From Lamellibrachia columna (lineage: Eukaryota > Annelida > Polychaeta > Sabellida > Siboglinidae), in assembly GCA_963662155.1 (NCBI GenBank), contig OY759274.1, positions 46,919,565 to 46,983,564 on the forward strand: a DNA stretch of 64,000 bases, written 5' to 3'. Position 1 is the stretch's first letter; every line of letters begins with the position of its first letter. Shown here in pieces: positions 11,697-25,371 of this stretch. The notes under the pieces are model-generated. The model made no database searches and was not told the origin of the DNA. It saw nothing but the letters and a program-made list of their open reading frames with translations. The position numbers were made by a program, and so were the translations under genes.

Positions 11697-14600
11697 ACTC
11701 GACAACGTCTATTAATGTCAACTAGTTCGTGTAGCATCTACTCGACAACGACTATTAATGTCAACTAGTTCGCCTAGCGTCTACTCAACAACGACTATTA
11801 ATGTCAACTAGTTCGTGTAGCATCTACTCGACAACGACTATTAATGTCAACTAGTTCGTGTAGCGTCTACTCGGCAACGACTATTAATGTCAACTAGTAC
11901 GTCTATCCTCTAATCGACAACTACTATTAATATCAATTAGTTCGTCTCGCGTCTACTCGACAATGGCTACTAATGTCAACTACTTCGTCTAGCGTCTACT
12001 CGTCAACGACTATTAATGTCAACTAATTCGTCTAGCGTCTACTCGTCAACGACTATTAATGTCAACTAGTTCGTCTAGCCTCTACTCGACAACGACTATT
12101 AATGTCTACTAGTTCGTCTAGCGTCTACTCGTCAACGGCTATTAATGTCAACTAGTTCGTCTCTCGTCTAGTCGACAACTACTATTAATGTCAACTAGTT
12201 CGTCTTACGTCTACTCGACAACTACTGTTAATGTCAACTAGTTCGTCTAGCGGCTACTTGTCAATGTCTATTAATATCATCTAGTTCGTCTAGCGTTTAC
12301 TCGACAACGACTATTAATGTCAACTAGTTCGTCTAGCGTCTACTCGACAAAGACTATTAATGTCAACTAGTTCGTCTAGCGTCTACTCGACAACGACTAT
12401 TAATGTCAACTAGTTCGTCTATCCTCTACTCGAAAACGACTATTAATGTCAACTAGTTCGTGTAGCATCTACTCGACAACGACTATAAATGTCAACTAGT
12501 TCGTGTAGCGTCTACTCGGCAACGACTATTAATGTCAACTAGTTCGTCTATCCTCTACTCGACAACTACTATTAATATCAATTAGTTCGACTCGCGTCTA
12601 CTCGACAACGACTATTAATGTCAACTAGTTCGTGTAGTTTCTACTCGACAACGACTATTAATGTCAAATAGTACGTCTAGCGTCCACTCGACAACGACTA
12701 TTAATGTCAACTAGTTCGTCTAGCATCTACTCGACAACGACTATTAATGTCAACTATTTCGTCTAGCATCTACTCGACAACGACTATTAATGTCAACTAT
12801 TTCGTCTATCATCTACTCGACAACTACTATTAATGTCAACTAGTTCGTCTCGTATCTACTCGACAACGACTATTAATGTCAACTAGTTCGTCTTGCGTCC
12901 ACTCGACAACGACTATTAATGTCAACTAGTTCGTCTAGCCTCTACTCGACAAAGAATATTAATGTCAACTAGATCGTCTAGCGTCCACTCGACAACGATT
13001 ATTAATATCAACTAGTTCGTCCAGCGTCTACTCGACAATGACTATTAATATCAACTAGTTCGTCTAGCGTCTACTCGACAACGACTATTAATGTCAACTA
13101 GTTCGTCTAGCGTCTATTCGTCAACGACTATTAATGTCAACTAGTTCGTCTCGCGTCTAGTCGACAACTACTATTAATGTCAACTAGTTCGTCTAGCGTC
13201 TACTCGTCAACGACTATTAATGTCAACTAGTTCGTCTTGCGTCTACTCAACAACTACTATTAATGTCAATTAGTTCGTCTAGCGTCTATTCGACAACGAC
13301 TGTTAATGTCAACTATTTCGTCTAGCGGCTAATCGACAATGACTGTTAATGTCAACTAGTTCGTCTAGCGGCTACTCGATAACGACTGTTAATGTCAACT
13401 AGTTCGTCTAGCGGCTACTCGACAATGACTGTTAATGTCAACTAGTTTGTCTAGCGGCTACACGAAAACGACTGTTAATGCAAACTAGTTCGTCTAGCGT
13501 CTATTCGACAACGACTATTAATGTCAACTACTTCGTCTAACGACTACTCGACAACGACTATTAATATCAACTAGTTTGTCTAGCGGCTACTTGTCAATGA
13601 CTATTAATGTCAACTAGTTCGTCTAGAGTTTACTCGACAACGACTATTAATGTCAACTAGTTCGTCTAGCGTCTACTCGACAACGACTATTAATGTCGAC
13701 TAATTCGTCTAGCGTCTACTCGACAACGACTATTAATATCAACTAGTTCGTCCAGCGTCTACTCGACAACTAGTATTAATGTCAACTAGTTCGTCTAGAA
13801 TCTACTCGTCAACGACTATTAATGTCAACTATTTCGTCTAGCCTCTACTCGACAACGACTATTAATATGAACTAGTTCGTCTAGCGTCTATTCGACAACG
13901 ACTATTAACGTCAACTAGTTCGTCTAGCGGCTACTTGTCAATGACTATTAATGTCAACTGGTTCATCTAGCGTTTACACGACAACGACTATTAATGTCAC
14001 CTAGTTCGTCTAGCGACGACTCGACAACGATTATTAACGTCAACTAGTTCGTCTAGCGTCTACTCGACAACGACTATTAATGTCAACTAGTTCGTCTAGC
14101 GTCTACTCGACAACGACTATTAATGTCAACTAGTTCGTCTATCCTCTACTCGACAACTACTATTAATGTCAACTAGTTCGTCTCGCGTCTACTCGACAAC
14201 GGCTATTAATGTCAACTAGTTCGTGTAGTGTCTACTCGACAACGACTATTAATGTCAAATAGTTCGTCTTGCTTCTACTCGACAACGACTATTAATGTCA
14301 ACTAGTTCGTCAAGCATCTACTCGACAACGACTATTAATGTCAACTAGTTCATCTAGCATCTACTCGAAAAGGACTATTAATGTCAACTAGTTCGTCTAG
14401 CGTCTACTCAACAACGACTATTAATATCAACTAGTTCGTCCAGCCTCTACTCGACAACTAGTGTTAATGTCAACTAGTTCGTCTAGAGTCTTCTCGTCAA
14501 CGACTATTAATGTCAACTATTTCGTTTAGCCTCTACTCGACAACGACTATTAATATGAACTAGTTCGTCTAGCGTCTATTCGACAACGACTATTAATGTC

Positions 14601-17389
14601 AACTAGTTCGTCTAGCGGCTACTTGTCAATAACTATTAATGTCAACTGGTTCGTCTAGCCTTTACACGACAACGACTATTAATGTCACCTTGTTCGTCTA
14701 GCGTCTACTCGACAACGACTATTAATGTCAACTAGTTCGTCTAGCGTCTACTCGACATCGACTATTAATGTCAACTAGTTCGTCTATCCTCTACTCGAAA
14801 ACTACTATTAATATCAACTAGTTCGTCTCGCGTCTACTCGACAACGGCTATTAATGTCAACTAGTTCGTCTCGCGTCCACTCGACAACGACTATTAATGT
14901 CAACTAGTTCGTCTATCCTCTACTCGACAACTACTATTAATATCAACTAGTTCGTCTCGCGTCTACTCGACAACGGCTATTAATGTCAACTAGTTCGTCT
15001 CGCGTCCACTCGACAACGACTATTAATGTCAACTAGTTCGTCTAGCGTCTACTCGACAACGACTATTAATGTCAACTAGTTCGTCTAGCATCTACTCGAC
15101 AACGACTATTAATGTCAACTAGTTCGTCTAGCGTCTACTCGACAACGACTATTAATGTCAACTAGTTCGTGTAGCATCTACTCGACAACGACTATTAATG
15201 TCAACTAGTTCGTCTAGCGTCTACTCAACAACGACTATTAATGTCAACTAGATCGTCTAGTGTCTACTCGACAACTAGTATTAATGTCAACTAGTTCGTC
15301 TAGAGTCTACTCGTCAACGAATGTTAATGTCATCTAGTTCCTCTAGCGTCTACTCGACAACGACTATTAATATCAACTAGTTCGTCTATCCTCTACTCGA
15401 CAACTACTATTAATGTCAACTAGTTCGTCTCGCGTCTACTCGACAATGACTATTAATGTCAACTAGTTCGTGTAGTGTCTACTCGACAACGACTATTAAT
15501 GTCAAATAGTTCGTCTAGCGTCTACTCGACAACGACTATTAATGTCAACTAGTTCGTCTAGCATCTACTCGAAAACGACTATTAATGTCAACTAGTTCGT
15601 CTAGCATCTACTCGACAACGACTATTAATGTCAACTAGTTCGTCTAGCATCTACTCGACAACGACTATTAATGTCAACTAGTTCGTGTAGCATCTATTCG
15701 ACAACGACTATTAATGTCAACTAGTTCGTCTAGCGTCTACTCAACAACGACTATTAATGTCAACTTGTTCTTCTAGCATCTACTCGACAACGACTATTAA
15801 TGTCAACTAGTTCGTCTATCCTCTACTCGACAACTACTATTAATGTCAACTAGTTCGTCTCGTGTCTACTCGACAACGACTATTTATGTCAACTAGTTCG
15901 TCTCGCGTCCACTCGACAACGACTATTAATGTCAACTAGTTCGTCTAGCCTCTACTCGACAAAGACTATTAATGTCAACTAGATCGTCTAGCGTCTACTA
16001 GACAACGACTATTAATATCAACTAGTTCGTCTAGCGTCTACTCTTCAACGAATATTAATATCAACTTGTTCGTCTCGCGTCTAGTCGACAACTACTATTA
16101 ATGTAAACTAGTTCGTCTAGCGTCTACTCCTCAACTACTATTAATGTAAACTAGTTCGTCTTGCATCTACTCGACAACTACTTTTAATGTCAATTAGTTC
16201 GTCTAGCGTCTATTCGAAAACGACTATTAATGTCAACTAGTTCGTCTAGCGTCTACTCGACAACGACTATTAATGTAAACTAGTTCGTCTAGCGTCTACT
16301 CGACAACGACTATTAATGTGAACTAATTCGTCTAGCGTCTACTCGACAACGACTATTAATGTCAACTAGTTCGTCTATCCTCTACTCGACAACTACTATT
16401 AATGTCAACTAGTTCGTCTCGCGTCTACTCGACAAAGACTATTAATTTCAACTAGTTCGTCTCGCGTCCACTCGACAACGACTATTAATGTCAACTAGTT
16501 CGTCTAGCGTCTACTCGACAATGACTAGTAATATCATCTAGTTCGTGTAGCATCTACTCGACAACGACTATTAATGTCAACTAGTTCGTCTAGCGTCTAC
16601 TCAACAACGACTATTAATGTCAACTAGTTCGTCCAGCATCTACTCGACAACTAGTATTAATGTCAACTAGTTCGTCTAGAGTCTACTCGTCAACGACTAT
16701 TAATGTCAACTATTTCGTCTAGCCTCTACTCGACAAAGACTATTAATATGAACTAGTTCGTCTAGCGTCTATTCGACAACGACTATTAATGTCAACTAGT
16801 TCGTCTAGCGGCTATTTGTCAATGACTATTAATGTCAACTGGTTCGTCTAGCGTTTACACGACAACGACTATTAATGTCACCTAGTTCGTCTAGTGTCTA
16901 CTCGACAACGATTATTAACGTCAACTAGTTCGTCTAGCGTCTACTCGACAAAGACTATTAATGTCAACTAGTTCGTATAGTGTCTACTCGACAACTAGTA
17001 TTAATGTCAACTAGTTCGTCTAGAGTCTACTCGTCAACGACTGTTAATGTCAACTAGTTCGTCTAGCGTCTACTCGACAACGACTATTAATATCAACTAG
17101 TTCGTCTAGCGTCTACTCGACAACGACTATTAATGTCAACTAGTTCGTCTAGCGTCTACTCGTCAACGACCATTAATGTCAACTAGTTCGTCTAGCGTCT
17201 ACTCGTCAACGACTATTAATATCAACTAATTCGTCTAGCGTCTACTCGTCAACGACTATTAATGTCAACTAGTTCGTCTAGCCTCTACTCGACAACGACT
17301 ATTAATGTCATCTAGTTCGTCTAGCGTCTACTCGACAACGATTATTAATATCAACTAGTTCGTCTAGCGTCTACTCGACAACGACTATT

Positions 17390-17866
17390 AATGTCAACTA
17401 ATTCGTCTAGCGTCTACTCGACAATGACTATTAATGTCACCTAGTTCGTCTCGCGTCTAGTCGACAACTACTATTAATGTCAACTAGTTCGTCTAGCGTC
17501 TACTCGTCAACGACTATTAATGTCAACTAGTTCATCTTGCGTCTATTCGACAACTACTATTAATGTCAATTAGTTCGTCTAGCGTCTATTCGACAACGAC
17601 TGTTAATGTCAACTAGTTCGTCTAGCGGCTACTCGACAATGACTGTTAATGTCAACTAGTTCGTCTAGCGGCTACTCGATAACGACTGTTAATGTCAACT
17701 AGTTCGTCTAGCGGCTACTCGACAATGACTGTTAATGTCAACTAGTTTGTCTAGCGGCTACACGACAACGACGGTTAATGCAAACTAGTTCGTCTAGCGT
17801 CTATTCGACAACGACTATTAATATCAACTACTTCGTCTAACGAATACTCGACAACGACTATTAATA
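17390..17866 (+). repeat. Eleven monomers absent from the sister block
   Basis: The offset to the sister block is 16,384 at 17,337 and 15,911 at 17,881. The difference of 473 bp is exactly 11 monomers. The segment includes the ACTGTT module near 17,580 and a CACGGTT-like variant (GACGGTTAAT) near 17,770. In the sister block, the monomer at 33,757-33,799 joins the two flanks directly. Confidence 0.87.
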
Positions 17867-18576
17867 TCAACTAGTTTGTCTAGCGGCTACTTGTCAATGA
17901 CTATTAATGTCAACTAGTTCGTCTAGCGTTTACTCGACAACGACTATTAATGTCAACTAGTTCGTCTAGCGTCTACTCGACAACGACTATTAATGTCAAC
18001 TAGTTCGTCTAGCATCTACTCGACAACGACTATTAATGTCAACTAATTCGTCTAGCGTCTACTCGACAACGACTATTAATGTCAACTAGTTCGTCTATCC
18101 TCTACTCGACAACTGCTATTAATGTCAACTAGTTCGTCTCGCGTCTACTCGACAAAGACTATTAATGTCAACTAGTTCGTCTCGCGTCCACTCGACAACT
18201 AGTATTAATGTCAACTAGTTCGTCTAGAGTCTACTCGTCAACGACTGTTAATGTCAACTAGTTCGTCTAGCGTCTAATCGACAACGACTATTAATATCTA
18301 CTAGTTCGTCTAGCGTCTTCTCGACAACGACTATTAATGTCAACTAGTTCGTCTAGCGTCTACTCGTCAACGACCATTAATGTCAACTAGTTCGTCTAGC
18401 GTCTTCTCGTCAACGACTATTAATGTCAACTAATTCGTCTAGCGTCTACTCGTCAACGACTATTAATGTCAACTAGTTCGTCTAGCCTCTACTCGAAAAC
18501 GACTATTAATGTCATCTAGTTCGTCTAGCGTCTACTCGACAACGATTATTAATATCAACTAGTTCGTCTAGCGTCT

Positions 18577-18621
18577 ACTCGACAACGACACTATTAATGT
18601 CAACTAGTTCGTCTCTCGTCT
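18577..18621 (+). repeat. 45-bp monomer with a 2-bp insertion (first copy)
   Basis: The monomer reads CGACAACGACACTATTAATG: an extra AC after the second CGAC, which duplicates a local dinucleotide. It is one of only four monomers in the window with a length other than 43. The identical insertion, in the same monomer context and with the same neighbours, recurs at 34,488. This shared event shows that the two blocks descend from one ancestor. Confidence 0.95.
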
Positions 18622-18793
18622 AGTCGACAACTACTATTAATGTCAACTAGTTCGTCTTGCGTCTACTCGACAACTACTGTTAATGTCAACTAGTACGTCT
18701 AACGGCTACTTGTCAATGACTATTAATATCAACTAGTTCGTCTAGCGTTTACTCGACAACGACTATTAATGTCAACTAGTTCGTCTAGCGTCT

Positions 18794-18835
18794 ACTCGAA
18801 AAAACTATTAATGTCAACTAGTTCGTCTAGCGTCT
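18794..18835 (+). repeat. 42-bp monomer with a 1-bp deletion
   Basis: The monomer begins ACTCGAAAAAACTATT where the sister block at about 34,705 reads ACTCGACAAAGACTATT. One base is missing, and two further differences turn the run into six A residues. It is private to this copy, so it postdates the duplication or was repaired in the other copy. A homopolymer of six A is also a place where a sequencing error is possible. Confidence 0.85.
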
Positions 18836-20168
18836 ACTCGACAACGACTATTAATGTCAACTAGTTCGTCTATCCTCTACTCGACAACTACTATTAATGT
18901 TAACTAATTCGTCTCGCGTCCACTCGACAACGACTATTAATGTCAACTAGTTCGTCTAGCGTCTACTCGACAACGACTACTAATGTCAACTAGTTCGTGT
19001 AGCATCTACTCGACAACGACTATTAATGTCAACTAGTTCGTCTAGCGTCTACTCAACAACGACTATTAATGTCAACTAGTTCGTATAGTGTCTACGCGAC
19101 AATTAGTATTAATGTCAACTAGTTCGTCTAGAGTCTACTCGTCAACGACTGTTAATGTCAACTAGTTAGTCTAGCGTCTACTCGACAACGACTATTAATA
19201 TCAACTAGTTCGTCTAGCGTCTACTCGACAACGACTATTAATGTCAACTAGTTCGTCTAGCGTCTACTCGTCAACGACCATTAATGTCAACTAGTTCGTC
19301 TAGCGTCTACTCGTCAACGACTATTAATGTCAACTAATTCGTCTAGCGTCTACTCGTCAACGATTATTAATGTCAACTAGTTCGTCTAGCCTCTACTCGA
19401 CAACGCCTATTAATGTCATCTAGTTCGTCTAGCGTCTACTCGACAACGATTATTAATATCAACTAGTTCGTCTAGCGTCTACTCGACAACGACTATTAAT
19501 GTCAACTAGTTCGTCTCTCGTCTAGTCGACAACTACTATTAATGTCAACTAGTTCGTCTTGCGTCTACTCGACAACTACTGTTAATGTCAACTAGTTCGT
19601 GTAAAGGCTACTTGTCAATGACTATTAATATCAACTAGTTCGTCTAGCGTTTACTCGACAACGACTATTAATGTCAACTAGTTCGTCTAGCGTCTACTCG
19701 TCAACGACTATTAATGTCAACTATTTCGTCTAGCCTCTACTCGACAATGACTATTAATATGAACTAGTTCGTCTAGCGTCTATTCGACAACGACTATTAA
19801 TGTCAACTAGTTCGTCTAGCGGCTACTTGTCAATGACTATTAATTTCAACTGGTTCGTCTAGCGTTTACACGACAACGACTATTAATGTCACCTAGTTCG
19901 TCTAGCGTCTACTCGACAACGATTATTAACGTCAACTAGTTCGTCTAGCTTCTACTCGACAACGACTATTAATGTCAACTAGTTCGTCTAGCGTCTACTC
20001 GACAACGACTATTAATGTCAATTAGTTCGTCAATCCTCTACTCGACAACTACTTTTAATGTCAACTAGTTCGTCTCGCGTCTACTCGACAACGGCTATTA
20101 ATGTCAACTAGTTCGTCTCGCGTCCACTCGACAACGACTATTAATGTCAACTAGTTCGTCTAGCGTCT

Positions 20169-22232
20169 ACTCGACAACATCTATTAATGTCAACTAGTTC
20201 GTGTAGCATCTACTCGACAACGACTATTAATGTAAACTAGTTCGCCTAGCGTCTACTCAACAACGACTATTAATGTCAACTAGTTCGTGTAGCATCTACT
20301 CGATAACGACTATTAATGTCAACTAGTTCGTGTAGCGTCTACTCGGCAACGACTATTAATTTCAACTAGTTCGTCTATCCTCTACTCGACAACTACTATT
20401 AATATCAATTAGTTCGTCTCGCGTCTACTCGACAATGGCTATTAATGTCAACTAGTTCGTGTAGTGTCTACTCGACAACGACTATTAATGTCAAATAGTT
20501 CGTCTAGCGTCTACTCGACAACGACTATTAATGTCAACTAGTTCGTCTAGCATCTACTGGACAACGACTATTAATGTCAATTAGTTCGTCTATCCTCTAC
20601 TCGACAACTACTATTAATGTCAACTAGTTCGTCTCATGTCTACTCGACAACGACTATTAATGTCAACTAGTTCGTCTCGCGTCCACTCGACAACGACTAT
20701 TAATGTCAACTAGTTCGTCTAGACTCTACTCGACAAAGACTATTAATGTCAACTAGATCGTCTAGCGTCTACTCGACAACGACTATTAATATCAACTAGT
20801 TCGTCTAGCGTCTACTCGACAACGACTATTAATGTCAACTAGTTCGTCTAGCGTCTACTCGTCAACGACTATTAATGTCAACTAGTTCGTCTCGCGTCTA
20901 ATCGACAACTACTATTAATGTCAACTAGTTCGTCTAGCGTCTACTCGTCAACGACTATTAATGTCAACTAGTTCGTCTTTCGTCTACTCGACAACTACTA
21001 TTAATGTCAATTAGTCCATCTACCGTCTATTCGACAACGACTGTTAATGTCAACTAGTTCGTCTTGCGGCTACTCGACAATGACTGTTAATGTCAACTTG
21101 TTCGTCTAGCGGCTACTCGATAACGACTGATAATGTCAACTAGTTCGTCTAGCGGCTACTCGACAATGACTGTTAATGTCAACTAGTTTGTCTAGCGGCT
21201 ACACTACAACGACTGTTAATGCAAACTAGTTCGTCTAGCGTCTATTCGACAACGACAATTAATGTCAACTACTTCGTCTTACGAGTACTCGACAACTACT
21301 ATTAATATCAACTAGTTTGTCTAGCGGCTACTTGTCAATGACTATTAATGTCAACTAGTTCGTCTAGCGTTTACTCGACAACGACTATTAATGTCAACTA
21401 GTTCGTCTAGCGTCTACTCGACAACGACTATTAATGTCAACTAGTTCGTCTAGCGTCTACTCGACAACGACTATTAATGTCAACTAATTCGTCTAGCGTC
21501 TACTCGACAACGACTATTAATGTCAACTAGTTCGTATATCCTCTACTCGACAACTACTATTAATGTCAACTAGTTCGTCTCGCGTCTACTCGACAAAGAC
21601 TATTAATGTCAACTAGTTCGTCTCGCGTTCACTCGACAACGACTATTAATATCAACTAGTTCGTCTAGCGTCTACTCGACAATGACTATTAATATCATCT
21701 AGTTCGTGTAGCATCTACTCGACAACGACTATTAATGTCAACTAGTTCGTCTAGCGTCTACTCGTCAACGACTATTAATGTCAACTATTTCGTCTAGCCT
21801 CTACTCGACAACGACTATTAATATGAACTAGTTCGTCTAGCGTCTATTCGACAACGACTATTAATGTCAACTAGTTCGTCTAGCGGCTACTTGTCAATGA
21901 CTATTAATGTCAACTGGTTCGTCTAGCGTTTACACGACAACGACTATTAATGTCACCTAGTTCGTCTAGCGTCTACTCGACAACGATTATTAACGTCAAC
22001 TAGTTCGTCTAGCTTCTACTCGACAACGACTATTAAGGTCAACTAGTTCGTCTAGCGTCTACTCGACAACGATTATTAATGTCAACTAGTTCGTCTATCC
22101 TCTACTCGACAACTACTTTTAATGTCAACTAGTTCGTCTCGCGTCTACTCGACAACGGCTATTAATGTCAACTAGTTCGTCTCGCGTCCACTCGACAACG
22201 ACTATTAATGTCAACTAGTTCGTCTAGCGTCT
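20169..22232 (+). repeat. 48-monomer unit (2,064 bp) joining the 9-kb block to type B
   Basis: It begins with a head block in which the diagnostic CGTCTATT reads CATCTATT. It belongs to the 9-kb duplication up to about 20,675 and then follows a type B-like order, with an ACTGTT module near 21,030 and CTTACGAG at 21,278. The final 600 bases, from GCGTTCAC at 21,625, are repeated at 39,773 with a constant offset of 18,148. Confidence 0.85.
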
Positions 22233-24984
22233 ACTCGACAACGTCTATTAATGTCAACTAGTTCGTGTAGCATCTACTCGACAACGACTATTAATGTCAA
22301 CTAGTTCGCCTAGCGTCTACTCAACAACGACTATTAATGTCAACTAGTTCGTGTAGCATCTACTCGACAACGACTATTAATGTCAACTAGTTCGTGTAGC
22401 GTCTACTCGGCAACGACTATTAATGTCAACTAGTTCGTCTATCCTCTAATCGACAACTACTATTAATATCAATTAGTTCGTCTCGCGTCTACTCGACAAT
22501 GGCTATTAATGTCAACTAGTTCGTGTAGTGTCTACTCGAAAACGACTATTAATGTCAAATAGTTCGTCTACCGTCTACTCGACAATGACTATTAATGTCA
22601 ACTAGTTCGTCTAGCATCTACTCGACAACGACTATTAATGTCAACTAGTTCGTCTATCCTCTACTCGACAACTACTATTAATGTCAACTAGTTCGTCTCG
22701 TGTCTACTCGACAACGACTATTAATATCAACTAGTTCGTCTCGCGTCCACTCGACAACGAATATTAATGTCAACTAGTTCGTCTAGCCTCTACTCGACAA
22801 AGACTATTAATGTCAACTAGATCGTCTAGCGTCTACTCGACAACGACTATTAATATCAACTAGTTCGTCTAGCGTCTACTCGACAACGACTATTAATGTC
22901 AACTAGTTCGTCTAGCGTCTACTCGTCAACGACTATTAATGTCAACTAGTTCGTCTCGCGTCTAATCGACAACTACTATTAATGTCAACTAGTTCGTCTA
23001 GCGTCTACTCGTCAACGACTATTAATGTCAACTAGTTCGTCTTGCGTCTACTCGACAACTACTATTAATGTCAATTAGTTCGTCTAGCGTCTATTCGACA
23101 ACGACTGTTAATGTCAACTAGTTCGTCTAGCGGCTACTCGACAATGACTGTTAATGTCAACTAGTTCGTCTAGCGGCTACTCGATAACGACTGTTAATGT
23201 CAACTAGTTCGTCTAGCGGCTACTCGACAATGACTGTTAATGTCAACTAGTTTGTCTAGCGGCTACACGACAACGACTGTTAATGCAAACTAGTTCGTCT
23301 AGCGTCTATTCGACAACGACTATTAATGTCAACTACTTCGTCTTACGATTACTCGACAACGACTATTAATATCAACTAGTTCGTCTATCCTCTACTCGAC
23401 AACTACTATTAATGTCAACTAGTTCGTCTCGTGTCTACTCGACAACGACTATTAATGTCAACTAGTTCGTCTCGCGTCCACTCGACAACGACTATTAATG
23501 TCAACTAGTTCGTCTAGCCTCTACTCGACAAAGACTATTAATGTCAACTAGATCGTCTAGCGTCTACTCGACAACGACTATTAATATCAACTAGTTCATC
23601 TAGCGTCTACTCGACAACGACTATTAATGTCAACTAGTTCGTCTAGCGTCTACTCGTCAACGACTATTAATGTCAACTAGTTCGTCTCGCGTCTAATCGA
23701 CAACTACTATTAATGTCAACTAGTTCGTCTAGCGTCTACTCGTCAACGACAATTAATGTCAACTAGTTCGTCTTGCGTCTACTCGACAACTACTATTAAT
23801 GTCAATTAGTTCGTCTAGCGTCTATTCGACAACGACTGTTAATGTCAACTAGTTCGTCTAGCGACTACTCGACAATGACTGTTAATGTCAACTAGTTCGT
23901 CTAGCGGCTACTCGATAACGACTGTTAATGTCAACTAGTTCGTCTAGCGGCTACTCGACAATGACTGTTAATGGCAACTAGTTTGTCTAGCGGCTACACG
24001 ACAACGACTGTTAATGCAAACTAGTTCGTCTAGCGTCTATTCGACAACGACTATTAATGTCAACTACTTCGTCTTACGATTACTCGACAACGACTATTAA
24101 TATCAACTAGTTTGTCTAGCGGCTACTTGTCAATGACTATTAATGTCAAATAGTTCGTCTAGCGTTTACTCGACAACGACTATTAATGTCAACTAGTTCG
24201 TCTAGCGTCTACTCGAAAACGACTATTAATGTCAACTAGTTCGTCTAGCGTCTACTCGACAACGACTATTAATGTCAACTAATTCGTCTAGCGTCTACTC
24301 GACAACGACTATTAATGTCAACTAGTTCGTCTATCCTCTACTCGACAACTACTATTAATGTCAACTAGTTCGTCTCGCGTCTACTCGACAAAGACTATTA
24401 ATGTCAACTAGTTCGTCTCGCGTCTACTCGACAACGACTATTAATGTCAACTAGTTCGTCTAGCGTCTACTCGACAATGACTATTAATATCATCTAGTTC
24501 GTGTAGCATCTACTCGACAACGATTATTAATGTCAACTAGTTCGTCTAGTGTCTACTCGACAACGACTATTAATGTCAACTATTTCGTCTAGCCTCTACT
24601 CGACAACGACTATTAATATGAACTAGTTCGTCTAGCGTCTATTCGACAACGACTATTAATGTCAACTGGTTCGTCTAGCGTTTACACGACAACGACTATT
24701 AATGTCACCTAGTTCGTCTAGCGTCTACTCGACAACGATTATTAACGTTAACTAGTTCGTCTAGCTTCTACTCGACAACGACTATTAATGTCAACTAGTT
24801 CGTCTAGCGTCTACTCGACAACGACTATTAATGTCAACTAGTTCGTCTATCCTCTACTCGAAAACTACTTTTAATGTCAACTAGTTCGTCTCGCGTCTAC
24901 TCGACAACGGCTATTAATGTCAACTAGTTCGTCTCGCGTCCACCCGACAACGACTATTAATGTCAACTAGTTCGTCTAGCGTCT
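22233..24984 (+). repeat. Type B HOR unit, 64 monomers (2,752 bp)
   Basis: This is the most complete type B example. It contains an internal 17-monomer tandem duplication (about 22,651-23,381 and 23,382-24,112). That duplication is why CTTACGATT occurs at 23,342 and 24,073 (731 bp apart) and why there are two ACTGTT modules. Copies of the whole unit lie at 44-2,537 (six monomers shorter), 25,372-28,080 (one monomer shorter) and 40,381-43,132 (same length). Confidence 0.92.
22651..24112 (+). repeat. Nested 17-monomer tandem duplication (731 bp)
   Basis: The second half repeats the first at +731: TATCCTCT monomers at 22,651 and 23,382, CTTACGATT at 23,342 and 24,073. The same pair is present in each other type B unit (895/1,626; 26,438/27,169; 41,490/42,221), always 731 bp apart. 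The 17-mer duplication is therefore older than the spread of type B units. Confidence 0.9.
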
Positions 24985-25371
24985 ACTCGACAACGTCTAT
25001 TAATGTCAACTAGTTCGTGTAGCATCTACTCGACAACGACTATTAATGTCAACTAGTTCGCCTAGCGTCTACTCAACAACGACTATTAATGTCAACTAGT
25101 TCGTGTAGCATCTACTCGACAACGACTATTAATGTCAACTAGTTCGTGTAGCGTCTACTCGGCAACGACTATTAATGTCAACTAGTACGTCTATCCTCTA
25201 ATCGACAACTACTATTAATATCAATTAGTTCGTCTCGCGTCTACTCGACAATGGCTACTAATGTCAACTACTTCGTCTAGCGTCTACTCGTCAACGACTA
25301 TTAATGTCAACTAATTCGTCTAGCGTCTACTCGTCAACGACTATTAATGTCAACTAGTTCGTCTAGCCTCT
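24985..25371 (+). repeat. Truncated unit: nine monomers of type A before a new head block
   Basis: After a type B unit the head block opens a type A start (CGGCAAC, TAATCGACAAC and ATGGCTACTAATG monomers). After nine monomers it breaks off, and a fresh head block begins at 25,372. The same nine monomers continue normally into ATGTCTACTAG at 2,934, 28,477 and 43,529. The break is the right boundary of a 73-monomer tandem duplication. Confidence 0.9.

Larger units (their letters stand above)
11697..20168 (+). repeat. Long composite unit, 197 monomers; first copy of the 9-kb block
   Basis: It opens with head block 5. The first 2.3 kb is a further type A copy, then the unit runs through 14.1-20.2 kb without another head block. 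Landmarks recur at +16,384 in the 28-36 kb block: ATGTCTACTAG (12,102 to 28,486), GCGGCTAATC (13,325 to 29,709), CTTGCTTCT (14,276 to 30,660) and CTACTCCTCAAC (16,121 to 32,505). From about 17.9 kb the offset becomes 15,911-15,912 because the second copy lacks 11 monomers. Two indel monomers lie inside it (18,577 and 18,794). Homology to the second copy continues past the unit end to about 20,675. Confidence 0.93.

Noticed and set aside
14013..14020. GCGACGACTCG variant as a foreign insertion point
   Set aside because: It is only two substitutions (TCT to ACG) in an otherwise normal 43-bp monomer; the sister block near 30,395 has the usual sequence.
18577..18835. Frame-shifted zone marking an array boundary
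   Set aside because: The +2 and -1 monomers are isolated; monomers on either side are ordinary satellite, and the same order continues in the sister block at 34.5 kb.
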